Shown piece after piece: positions 55,718 through 64,000 of a stretch of DNA of 64,000 nucleotides. How positions within the stretch are numbered: the first letter of the stretch is position 1; each line of letters starts with the position of its first letter. The notes below the pieces were generated by a model. That model was not told the DNA's origin. It saw nothing but the letters and a program-made list of their open reading frames with translations, and did not search any database. The stretch is taken from positions 8,680,001 to 8,744,000 of the forward strand of contig AP026539.1 in the NCBI GenBank assembly GCA_026075535.2. Direction: 5' to 3'. Source of the DNA: Tricholoma matsutake (lineage: Eukaryota; Basidiomycota; Agaricomycetes; Agaricales; Tricholomataceae). The position numbers and the translations under genes were made by a program.

Positions 55718-56365
55718 TCACTCAGACTCCTTCTTCTGAAAGACTGACAGATATTCATGATATGCTTTTGGTACCCACTCCTCCACTGGCTTCTCCACCT
55801 TCACGACATTTTTATCCCACGACTGTCCTCCACAAATTGCTCTAAAGGTTTGCTTCTGCTCTTCCTTCTCGATCATGATCAGAACTTTCCCATTTGGCAT
55901 TTCCTCATCCTCCACTTCCTCCATCGTAACAGAATACTTCCTCAGATGTTCTTTCTCTTTTCTTTTCTTCTTCTTCTTCACCTTCCTCCCATACACATTA
56001 CATTCCTTAGGACAATGAGTCATTTGTATTTTCCCAGTCTTCCAATCAATTTTGGGATTATGCTTCCATAACCACAGACATCCTATTATTAGATTGGTTT
56101 TCCCAAGATCACACACTTCGAATATGGCTTGTTCCTGATGCTCCTGATACCTTAGTACCATGGTCACCTCCTCCTTAATAGTTCCTCCACAATTAACTGT
56201 TCCATCAATATTGTACACCATTATAGGTTGTGACAGCTTGCATGTGCTAATACTGTTTCCAGTAATTAAGGACCAATTAATAAATAATCCTGTAGCACTG
56301 CTATCAAGCAACACTTCCACATCAATTGCTGCATTTGTGTCCACTGTCTTCAATCCCACAGTCAA
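55718..56365 (-). pseudogene. G2 aspartic protease and linker
   Basis: Reads VEVLLDSSATGLFINWSLIT at the active site (DSS where DSG is usual, consistent with a G-to-A change), IMVYNIDGTVNCGGTIKEE, KTNLIIGCLWLWKHNPKIDW and MTHCPKECNVYG. A Lys/Glu-rich linker precedes RT. Zinc knuckle CFNCGQLGHIGRNC of Gag lies upstream near 56640-56685. Confidence 0.83.
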
Positions 56366-56629
56366 GGTGATTTCGGCTTCTATTCACACAGAGCAAATAA
56401 AGAATTTAGGGGTTTTTGGAAATAGTGCTTGGCAATTTTCTTTGTCACATGATTCACAACAGTTGTACTCCTCGATTCCCTTTTCTGATTTACTCTGGGT
56501 TTCCTTGGATACTAATACATTATAATGATTCTGGGTCACCAATGGGGAAACCTTCACTGGGACTCTTCCACAAAATTCTTCTGCCTGCCTTCCTCCGGCT
56601 TCACTTCCTCAATTGTAGCTTCCCTAATC

Positions 56630-58039
56630 TTTCTTTTCTGCCTGCAATTCCTCCCAATATGTCCTAACTGCCCACAGTTAAAACATTTAAGTAGGGCTCA
56701 TCTCCCTGCTTAGTCAACCTCCATAGCATCTAGTGCTGCTGACTCCGCAACTATAGGTGTCAGTGCCATGGCTGGTGGCTGTGCCCTCGGAGTTTGCACC
56801 TGAGGTGCCTTTCCTTTCTTGGACTTTCCTTCTGACGGCTTTCCAAATTTACTACTTCCATACATCAACTTCGATTCTGCTTGTTCCTGCTGATATTGCC
56901 AATCAAGGTGCATCAAATTATACCACTTGTCCAACTTCTCTGGCATAGAAGGTAGTCAGTAGATAGACTTGAATAAAGAGGGATTTAATCCCTTTCAAAT
57001 ATTCTACCAATGCAGCTTCTCCCATATCTGTTTGTGAAGCTTCTGCTTTGAATTGCAAAATAACTTCATCTGCCGTTAGGGAACCTTGGTGCATGGTTTT
57101 TAATTTAGCATTGGCTGTCGCCTTTGGATTAGGGTCCCCAAACTGTGCCTCCAATCTCTCCAGAAATTCCTTGAAGGTTGCAAATGGTTTATTTCCCATG
57201 GCAATTTAATTAATAGCCTCATTTCTCCAGAACTGTGCTTTCCCCCCTGAATATATGAGAGAGCAAACATTATCCTAGACTCAGCTGTATGTAGGGCAAG
57301 GCAGGGGTTACCCCTGGGTGTCAAATCTCATACCCTTACCTCTACCCCTGAACACCCTACCCTTAGGGGTAAGGGTATGGAAACATATAAGGGTTGCCAA
57401 GGGTATGGGAGGGTTTGTCAAGGGTACAAGGGTTTGGCATGAAATCAACATATTTAGAGCAAAATTCATTTGAAAAGTGTTGATAACTATTGTATTACTA
57501 TTAATATCATATATTAATACCTCTTATTAACATATGAAAGCCATTATCATGTTGGACAATCCCAAAATCTGAATTTAATTGATGAAAATCTTGAATATGA
57601 GTCTTTGTAGCTGAAGATATTCTTACATAAGCATACCCCTGGCATACCCCTGTACCCTTAGTAAGGGTACAGGGGTATGCAAGGGTATGAACTTCCAAAC
57701 CCCTACCCTTACCCCTCATACCCTTAGCCCAAAAACACAAGGGTATACCTCTACCCCTGCCTTGCCCTAGCTGTACGAAACTCTGGCTTCCTCCCATGGA
57801 TGTACAATACTATAGAGCTGATAAAAGATTTTGTATTCTCCATGGTACCATCAAAGATTTGTGGGGGTGCATACTTAGGTAAGCACACTTTTCCATTTTC
57901 AGATTTCTCCACCGTCTGCACATCATCCTGTGGCACCCACTCCACCATCTCCTCCATCTCATCTCTTTCTACTCTTATCATCTCTTTCTACTGTCATCTC
58001 TGGCTGTACTTCTGCTTGTCTGGGCTGTGATGCTGCCAA
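56630..58039 (-). pseudogene. G2 Gag, interrupted by a MITE and a Copia element
   Basis: Same Gag as at 1-732: EEMVEWVPQDDVQTVEKSEN, IFDGTMENTKSFISSIVLYI, then a MITE (57292-57769) between EFRTA and ESRIM, then FATFKEFLERLEAQFGDPNP, ILQFKAEASQTDMGEAALVE, LDKWYNLMHLDWQYQQEQAE and the zinc knuckle CFNCGQLGHIGRNC. A frameshift lies near 56985-57000. The N-terminal 20 codons are at 61594-61660, beyond the Copia. Confidence 0.85.
57292..57769. mobile_element. 478-bp hAT-like MITE, copy 2
   Basis: Ends TAGGGCAAGGCAGGGGT and its inverse. Duplication GCTGTATG/GCTGTACG (57284-57291, 57770-57777). Nearly identical to 44335-44812, which sits in a different Gypsy family, so both are insertions of a family that moved recently relative to those hosts. 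Confidence 0.88.
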
Positions 58040-58044
58040 CACTG

Positions 58045-58254
58045 TATTGGAAATCAGGCTGGGATACGAACAGAGAAGAGATAATTCTCTTAGAGACAAG
58101 TGGGGGAAACGAGACAAGAAACTTATTATCATTTCTCCTATACTACAGCTGTATGTAACTGTACTATAAATAGAACATGCATCAAAACAGCCACTCTATT
58201 AATAATATCCGGCATCTGGCCTCAGACCACAGGCTTGGATTGCCTATCCCAACA
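58045..58254 (-). repeat. 3' LTR of the Copia element
   Basis: 210 bp; partner 61379-61588. Polypurine tract GAAGGGGAG (sense) lies immediately inside, at 58255-58263. Confidence 0.92.
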
Positions 58255-58391
58255 CTCCCCTTCAAGCCAAGCATAATTTGAGTTATTAGGAATGGTTAAC
58301 TGGATTATCTTTCAGGTGCGTTAAAACCTCTGTGTGGTGGAAAACCCTGTGGGTAAAAACCAACTCACACACAAGGAAAGCTACTGAGTTA

Positions 58392-58739
58392 CTTAATCAA
58401 CTTTATTCCCATCCCCACCCTATGTTGCATAAATTTGGGCCTCGGTAGTGCCTTTGTTAATGTGTCCACTGTTTGTTCTGGGTCACGACAATTTTGAATA
58501 TCGAGTATTTTATCGGTTACGAGATCTCGGACCCAATGATGATGTAAGGCAATGTGTTTTGATCGCTGATGGAATTGCGGATTGTGGGTTAATACGACAG
58601 AACCGTCGTTGTCACCTTTAATAATCGTTGGATAATTTTGAGGAAATCTGAATTCACCGTACAAATTTCTGAGCCATGTTGCTTCATGTCCAGCTTCTGA
58701 GCAATAAATTTCTTTTATGCTTTTTGCTGCCAGGATCAA
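58392..58739 (-). pseudogene. Copia RNase H, C-terminal part
   Basis: Reads AAKSIKEIYCSEAGHEATWL, FPQNYPTIIKGDNDGSVVLT, HIALHHHWVRDLVTDKILDI and DTLTKALPRPKFMQHRVGMG, the usual last third of Copia pol (IKGDN, KHI, DxLTKxL). It starts straight after integrase sequence, so RT and the RNase H start are deleted. Confidence 0.85.
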
Positions 58740-59915
58740 GAGTCGGAGTTATATCATCCAAGCCTGTTAAACCCATAGGTGGCATGTCCCCCACAGACTC
58801 CCCCTCGCGTTGACTATCAGGTGTGATGTTGACACCCTCGGGGATTGGAGTCGATTCTGGGAGTGTCATCTGCTTGAAATTTCTTGAGGTGAGGATGTTG
58901 CGCATTTCAGCATTATAATATTTTATGGCCCCAGCGCCATCTTCAAAACTGATGTAAACGTGCCGTTTGGATTTTGCCTGCATTTTTTGATCCACATTTT
59001 GCCCCTGTAATAAAATCCATACAGGTGCACCAAATTCACGTAAATGAGAGACGTTTGGTCTTTTATTATACCAGCCTTCATACGGTGTAGATCTCGGCAA
59101 ATGTTTGGTGAATGATTGGTTATGGAGATAAGCGGCATGCAGGACCGCATATTCCCAGAGAAATTTGGGAAGGTCATTGGCGATTATCATTGCATGAGAG
59201 AGTTCAACCAGTGTATGGTTCATCCATTCAGCAATACCATTCTGTGAAGGTGAATACAGTGCAGTGTAATGAATTTCCATACTGCATTCCTTACACCAAC
59301 TTTCCAACTTCTCGTTTACGAATTCTTTCCCATTGTCAATTTGAATACCCTTTGGATTCCTCCCTTGAGTCTTCAAATGTGCCAAATAATTTATTATGGC
59401 TTGTGTTGCATCAGATTTCTGCTTGATGCATTCGACGGTTGCAAATCTCTTGGCATCATCCACGAATAACAAGTAGTATTGATTGCCATTGATTGATCAG
59501 ATCACATACTTTCCCCATAAGTCAATATGTGTTAATTCACCAGGTTTGGTATTTCTGATTGATGATTTTGGGAATGGTTTGACGTGTTGTTTCGCCTCTG
59601 TGCATGCAACACAATCGGGCTTAGGGGAGTCCTTGTCCACAATAAATCCATCAACCATTTTTGAAGCCCAGTATATCCAACATGTCCAAAGCATCAATGC
59701 CATGTTTCCCATGTAGGTAGCATACTATTTCCAACAAATGTTTGATGAGGTTGGATTTTATTGCATTGTGTGGGAGGTCTTATAACCATCTTCATGCGAT
59801 ATAGATGTTTGCGTATTTTTGTTCCTTGCGCTACTGGCATTCCATCTTTTGTGATGAGTGTGATTATTCCATTCCCATCATTGTAGCGTCCGCCAGCTGC
59901 ATCCCATCGCCCCAA
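58684..59915 (-). pseudogene. Copia integrase
   Basis: Zinc region and core: CVACTEAKQHVKPFPKSS, THIDLWGKYVI (first D), GIQIDNGKEFVNEKLESWCK (second D), SPSQNGIAEWMNHTLVE (E), then PRSTPYEGWYNKRPNVSHLR. TGA replaces Arg at YVI*SINGN. Arg-to-Trp/His changes in EWMNHTL (usually ERMNRTL) are also C-to-T or G-to-A. The pre-integrase part upstream (59694-59915) is frame-shifted. Confidence 0.85.
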
Positions 59916-60036
59916 GGAAATTAAATTACTTCATGTTCCAGGCACATGAAGAATGTTCTGCAAATGCAGAATATATTCAGTGCCATTGCATGTTGATTGT
60001 AATTCAACAGTTCCGTGCCCTGAAATTAATGCTTCT

Positions 60037-60420
60037 TTACCGCCTACACCTGTTATGGAAATATTCCTCATAGGTGGTGTAATCGGTAAATGCTTCTCTT
60101 TGATGCGTAATGTGAGATGTTGTTGCCGTGTCTGCTAACCAATCATAATAGATCAATTGCTCATCATTTGCATCAGCGTTACAAGCATCATAGGTATCAA
60201 AGTTGTACTGCTCTTCATTTGCTTGGAATGTAATATATTCTCCTGCCACATTTGTTTCTTCTGCATCCTTCTTTTTCTTCTTTGCCTTGTCCTTTACCTT
60301 CTTCTTACTCCAGCATTTATCTGCTTGATGTCTGATCTTTCCACAGTTCCCACATTTGTTCCCTTCAAATTTAGGGCATTTGGTTGTCCAGTGTCTGGCA
60401 TGTTTACAATGATTGCAATA
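60037..60420 (-). pseudogene. Copia zinc knuckles and protease
   Basis: Two degenerate CCHC motifs (CNHCKHARHWTTKC; CGNCGKIRHQADKC, each with R before the His where G is usual) and then YYDWLADTATTSHITHQREA, the protease active-site region with D-T-A. Confidence 0.75.
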
Positions 60421-60450
60421 AGGCCATAAGGAGGATTTTTGATCAGAGAT

Positions 60451-61335
60451 TCAATCTTCTAAGGATTTACTAGCACTGTTGGCATTCTGGGTTTTCACCA
60501 GATTTACACTCCCTATAGTACCATTTTTATTATTCCCATTATTAGATCTGGTCAACCGTATCTTGTATTCCTCCCGTAACAGTCCAATAAATGTGTCAGA
60601 GGTTAAGCGCTGTTTAGGGTCAGGATCATTTGGATTGTTGGCATTCCCATTATAAGGTTCAACATAGGTATGCCATGATGAAGGTAAGGATGCAGATATG
60701 ATCACTTTAAAGCGTGTGTCAGAGACATGAAATTCCTTGTTAGGAAATCTGTTTATGTGGTTGTGATATGATTTGAGAACATCCAGATGTTTTAGGAGGT
60801 CATCAGCATCGAGTAATTTGGTCTCATATAATAGGCATTGAATATGATTAGCAGTTTGATGTGCCTTATTTTCATGAGTTACCAAGAGTGCAGAGTAGAT
60901 TTCTTTTGCAGAGTTTTTGGACCCAATGTGGTTCATTTGCGAGGAGGTGATGTTATGAATAATAATTTGTTGCACCCAAGAGTCATTCTTGTACCAGTTG
61001 TGTGCGCCTTTGGGATTGATACTCTCATTAGGGTGTTCAACATCCCCTCTAACATACCCAGTAATATCACAATTGAAAAATACCCTCTTCATTCTCTCTT
61101 TCCATTCATGCCAGTTCTCATCCATTAAGTGGTTGCGATCAGCAATTCTGTTTACGTTCGAATATTCTTTGGTACAAATTAGTTTGATAGATGGTAAATC
61201 TTCATCTTCATTGAGTTCTCCAGTGTGCGCATTGGTACTGCTGTGATAGACCCTTTTTGTACGTTTAGGAGGCATATAATATTCTTCCTCTTGTTGTTGT
61301 TCCCCTTGCTCCTTGACATCAGGAGTATTTGTCAT
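60451..61335 (-). CDS. Copia Gag
   Basis: An open frame of 294 codons, MTNTPDVKEQGEQQQEEEYY at 61335. It covers the Copia Gag domain (LMDENWHEWKERMKRVFFNC, AHNWYKNDSWVQQIIIHNIT, EIYSALLVTHENKAHQTANH, LKSYHNHINRFPN, LPSSWHTYVEPY). It ends KSLED at TGA, after which the frame continues ISDQKSSLWPYCNHC into the zinc knuckle, so this TGA is probably another lost Arg codon and Gag-Pol was once longer. Confidence 0.85.
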   Translation of the reverse strand: MTNTPDVKEQGEQQQEEEYYMPPKRTKRVYHSSTNAHTGELNEDEDLPSIKLICTKEYSNVNRIADRNHLMDENWHEWKERMKRVFFNCDITGYVRGDVEHPNESINPKGAHNWYKNDSWVQQIIIHNITSSQMNHIGSKNSAKEIYSALLVTHENKAHQTANHIQCLLYETKLLDADDLLKHLDVLKSYHNHINRFPNKEFHVSDTRFKVIISASLPSSWHTYVEPYNGNANNPNDPDPKQRLTSDTFIGLLREEYKIRLTRSNNGNNKNGTIGSVNLVKTQNANSASKSLED

Positions 61336-61378
61336 AGTAGTAATTGTTGCCTAGAAAAATCTGCCAGGGCCCATAACC

Positions 61379-61588
61379 TATTGGAAATCAGGCTGGGATA
61401 CGAACAGAGAAGAGATAATTCTCTTAGAGACAAGTGGGGGAAACGAGACAAGAAACTTATTATCATTTCTCCTATACTATGGCTGTATGTAACTGTGCTA
61501 TAAATAGAACACACATCAAAACAGCCACTCTATTAATAATATCCAGCATCTGGCCTCAGACCATGGGCTTGGATTGCCTATCCCAACA
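61379..61588 (-). repeat. 5' LTR of the Copia element
   Basis: 210 bp; partner 58045-58254. Directly downstream on the sense strand GGTTATGGGCCC is the candidate primer-binding site. Confidence 0.92.
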
Positions 61589-61660
61589 CACTGACACTAA
61601 TTGTGACATTTGCACTGTAAGCACATCAATCTTCGCCTCTAGTGCTGGCAGAGCAATTAG

Positions 61661-62113
61661 AGTTGTCACAGTTGCCATTTTTGGCCCATTCTTTAGTCAT
61701 TTTTAAATGATTTTTGATTTCATTTTGATTTCATTTTTTTTATAAATGAACTGAGAATGAAATGAAAAATGGATCGGAAGATGATCATTTTTGACAGTTT
61801 TACAAAAATGATCCAAAAAATGATCATTTTTTCCCATTCTGGCACTGTGCCTGACATGCAAAATGCATTTTTGCTGGGTGTTCACAGTAAGCATTTCTCC
61901 CATCATTTTTAATTTCATTTTCAGCTCCCTTTTGTTTGTTCCTCTGCCAAATAAGTAGATGAAAATGAGCCAACAATGAGTTTGAAAATGAGCCAAAAAT
62001 GGCCCAAGAATGGCTACCATGAACAACCCTAATAATCAGAGCATTCATGATAGGCATTTTTCACATCATTTTTGCCTTCATTTTTTGATCATTATCCAAA
62101 AATGATCCAAAAA
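61661..62113. mobile_element. A+T-rich inverted-repeat element between G2 and the second Copia
   Basis: Left end ATTAGAGTTGTCACAGTTGC and the inverse of about 62000-62033 (ATTAGGGTTGTTCATGGTAG) pair, as do the following GCCATTTTTGGCCCATTCTT and GCCATTCTTGGGCCATTTTT. The interior is made of TGATCATTTTTTG-type repeats. A further 80 bp of similar sequence (62034-62113) truncates the Copia pol. No target duplication was resolved, so the outer boundary is uncertain. Confidence 0.5.
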
Positions 62114-63239
62114 TGAAGCCAACAGTAGCATACATCAAGCAACCAATCATTTCTCGGTACTTGGTTTTCTTGGTGGGTGTGAGGATTGTAGGAGATACGG
62201 TGGGTGAGTCAAGGCTGAGGTTGATACCAGGCTCCATGGGGGTGACCATAGTACGGGCATCCTGGAGACTGAATCGAATGAGAATTTGTTCGATGTAAGC
62301 CTGTTGACCTAATGAAATAGTTTTAGCTTCGATATTGCATGTGATGCTAACACTGAGAAGCCAGTTGATGTCACCAAGATCTACGATCTCGAAGTGCTCA
62401 TTGAGCTGCTCCTTGATCAGGTTTGATGAGTTTGTTGAGTCGGCGATAATGGTGAAATCATCGGTGGCAGCAGCAATGATCGTGTATTCGCTACCACTAC
62501 TGAATTTGTAGAAAACGGCTTCATCTGCAACCAAAACCGAGTAGCCAAGCATCAATAAAATTTGTTTCATGTTTGCATACCAATCGTGAGCACCTTGTTT
62601 CATTCCATACATGGGTGTGAGAAGTTTGCAAACAACTTCACGTTCCTTAGCGAGTTCCGGAGGTAGTTTCCAGTATTGCTTGTAAAGTGGTGGGAGTTTC
62701 ATATAAAGGTCAACACCACCTTGGAGATGTGCATTGAGGTAAGCGTTCTTGGCATCCACTTGAATAATAATGGAATTGTGGTGTGCTCTGAAAGATAAGA
62801 GAATGTGGAGGGATGTGGCTCTAACGGTGGGAGTAAATGTTTCGGTGTAATCAATGCCGAATTGTTGCTTGAATCCTTTCGCGACAAGTCGAGCTTTGTG
62901 GTGGACGACTCGGCCTTCAGAATCGTGCTTACGACGGAATATGTAGCAGCTAGGGATGATGTTGACACCAGGCAGCAGGACAATGAGCTCCCAGGTATTC
63001 AACTTCTCGATTTGGAAAAGCTCCGCCTCGATCGCTGCTGACCAATCATCATGCTCGGCACCCTTCAGCACCTCCTCAAGTGACGGTTCATCCTCGCTCG
63101 CTAGCATTGTCGACTCCATTGCCTCTGTAAACCACTCCTCCTCACTCATATTGTGCTCTACTCCCCCTGGTTCAAGGTGTCCGTCATCGTCAACAACCAG
63201 AGCGCCTTCAATCACATTGGCAGCGCTACATGAAGTGGC
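62114..63239 (-). pseudogene. Second Copia: reverse transcriptase
   Basis: Open over most of RT: DWSAAIEAELFQIEKLNTWE, VARLVAKGF-type block (HHKARLVAKGFKQQFGIDYT), ETFTPTVRATSLHILLSF, IIQVDAKNAYLNAHLQ, YGMKQGAHDWYANMKQILLM, and a catalytic region ATDDFTI where YVDDxxI is usual. Then HFEIVDLGDINWLLSVSI, ISLGQQAYIEQILIRF and YREMIGCLMYATV. It is truncated at 62114 by A+T-rich repeat before RNase H. This is a different family from the Copia at 58045-61588. Confidence 0.85.
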
Positions 63240-64000
63240 AACTCAGTTGCACTTCCCATGACCATATTGGGCTTTGTTGACTGGTGTGAGACCTGCGAGG
63301 GAGTTTCATCGCATGGTTCTTTGATGTGGAGGAGCTATAGGTGTGTTGGATGGAGTTTGCAAGGTTTCTGGACTAACACTGGGCATTGCTGGTAGATTTT
63401 CACCTGTGTTATTGACGCTTTTGGGTTCTGGATCCTTGGGGGTATTTTTGTTGGGTGTGGACAAGTTATCAGAGTTGTTGGGAGTCTGGGAAGTGTCAGA
63501 TTTGGTAAATACATCTTCCACCGCCTCAATCAACACTTCATCAGGCTGCAAAGCCCAATTTCTGTCAGTGTACACATCCCTTTTGATACTGACCAGTCGT
63601 TTCTTAGGCCAATATATACAAAAACCTTTCGATTCATCATCATAACCCACGAAATGAGCTTCGTCAGCTCATGGATCCAATTTCCCTGCATCAAGCTGTT
63701 TCACCCAGACTGTCGCGCCCCATTCAATTAGCTGCAACAAATCCGGTTTCTCCCCCATTGCAACTTCATGAGGAGTCTTCAGCTCAGATAGTCCATGTGT
63801 TGGTGCATGGTTATGCAGCCATACATCATGGCAAACTGCTTCAGCCCACAATAATCGAGGTAGGCCTGCAGCAATCATCATTGCATGGGTGTCATTGAGA
63901 TGGGTTTGGTTTTCCCATTCGATCACGCCGTTAGATGCTGGGGAGTCGTGGACAGTGAGGTGGCAAACCATTCTGGCATTTTCAAGGTGTTTGTTAAACT
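63240..64000 (-). pseudogene. Second Copia: integrase C-terminal part, partial at window end
   Basis: From the window edge: ENARMVCHLTVHDSPASNGV, then IEWENQTHLNDTHAMMIAAG (E of the D,D,E triad region), LPRLLWAEAVCHDVWLHNHA, HEVAMGEKPDLLQLIEWGAT, HFVGYDDESKGFCIYWPKKR and the Pro/Ser/Thr linker to RT. TGA for Arg occurs at LDP*ADEAHFVG, TMR*NSLAGL and KCN*VATS. The rest of the element lies to the right of the window. Confidence 0.83.

Larger units (their letters stand above)
58045..61588 (-). mobile_element. Ty1/Copia element, internally deleted (no RT), 3,544 bp
   Basis: 210-bp LTRs (58045-58254, 61379-61588) start TGTTGGGATAGG and end CCAATA on the sense strand. The 5-bp target CACTG flanks them (58040-58044, 61589-61593). 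A polypurine tract GAAGGGGAG precedes the 3' LTR and GGTTATGGGCCC follows the 5' LTR. Genes run Gag, protease, integrase, RNase H end; the reverse transcriptase is absent. The LTRs differ at eight positions, all transitions. At three sites one LTR has CA and the other TG, as expected when a CG decays on opposite strands. Confidence 0.93.
46881..61660 (-). mobile_element. Ty3/Gypsy chromovirus G2, carrier of three nested insertions
   Basis: Minus-strand element in pieces: Gag N-terminus 61594-61660 and 57770-58039, Gag 56700-57291, protease 55718-56365, RT/RNase H 54155-55567, integrase 53384-54148, and integrase tail with chromodomain 46881-47331. Into it went a Copia element (58045-61588), a MITE (57292-57769) and a young Gypsy (47332-53378), each with a target duplication, so the pieces rejoin in frame. 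Its 3' end is cut by a simple-repeat cluster. Its 5' end is cut near 61660. Same family as the Gag at 1-732. Confidence 0.88.

Noticed and set aside
1..64000. TGA read as an amino acid (code reassignment)
   Set aside because: TGA occurs where relatives have CGA arginine, tryptophan is coded by TGG throughout, and the clear host gene and several intact frames use no internal TGA.

Overview
This window is fungal nuclear DNA, almost certainly from an agaricomycete (mushroom-forming basidiomycete). The evidence is short GT-AG introns of about 50 nt, a KDZ transposase with a CxC2 cysteine cluster, several gene families I recognise only from basidiomycetes, and Ty3/Gypsy, Ty1/Copia, Harbinger and hAT elements of basidiomycete type. 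The youngest retrotransposon (47332-53378) is 6,047 bp with 426-bp LTRs. From memory these are the dimensions of marY1 of Tricholoma matsutake, so that fungus or a close relative is my best guess. I could not check this.

Layout. 1-732: 5' part of a Gypsy gag (minus). 1965-25227: a Harbinger transposase gene with its convergent Myb-like partner. A Gypsy element (G1, LTRs 2310-3494 and 21423-22619) splits the Harbinger gene, and a 10.2-kb KDZ DNA transposon (8548-18729) splits the integrase of G1. The KDZ element holds a transposase, a putative TET/JBP-like 2-oxoglutarate/Fe(II) dioxygenase and a third basidiomycete-specific gene. G1 also carries a spliced antisense gene between integrase and 3' LTR. 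26747-32461: a 13-bp TIR-bounded unit with one large gene whose motif order fits a P-element-like DDE transposase. 32711-34457: an intact membrane-protein gene, the best host gene here. 35995-37623: hAT remnant. 38747-42100: three uncharacterised genes (A, B, C), B broken by a solo LTR. 42150-61660: a nest of two Gypsy families, a young full-length element (47332-53378), two identical-length 478-bp MITEs, a 1.46-kb TIR element and an internally deleted Copia element (58045-61588). 62114-64000: a second, partial Copia.

One process links most of it. Nearly every broken reading frame is broken by TGA at a position where the family has arginine, that is CGA changed to TGA. Duplicated sequences (LTR pairs, old and young copies) differ mainly by CG against TG or CA. 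This is the signature of CpG cytosine methylation followed by deamination, acting on elements of every class, including one that carries a putative 5-methylcytosine dioxygenase. No rRNA, tRNA or CRISPR was recognised.
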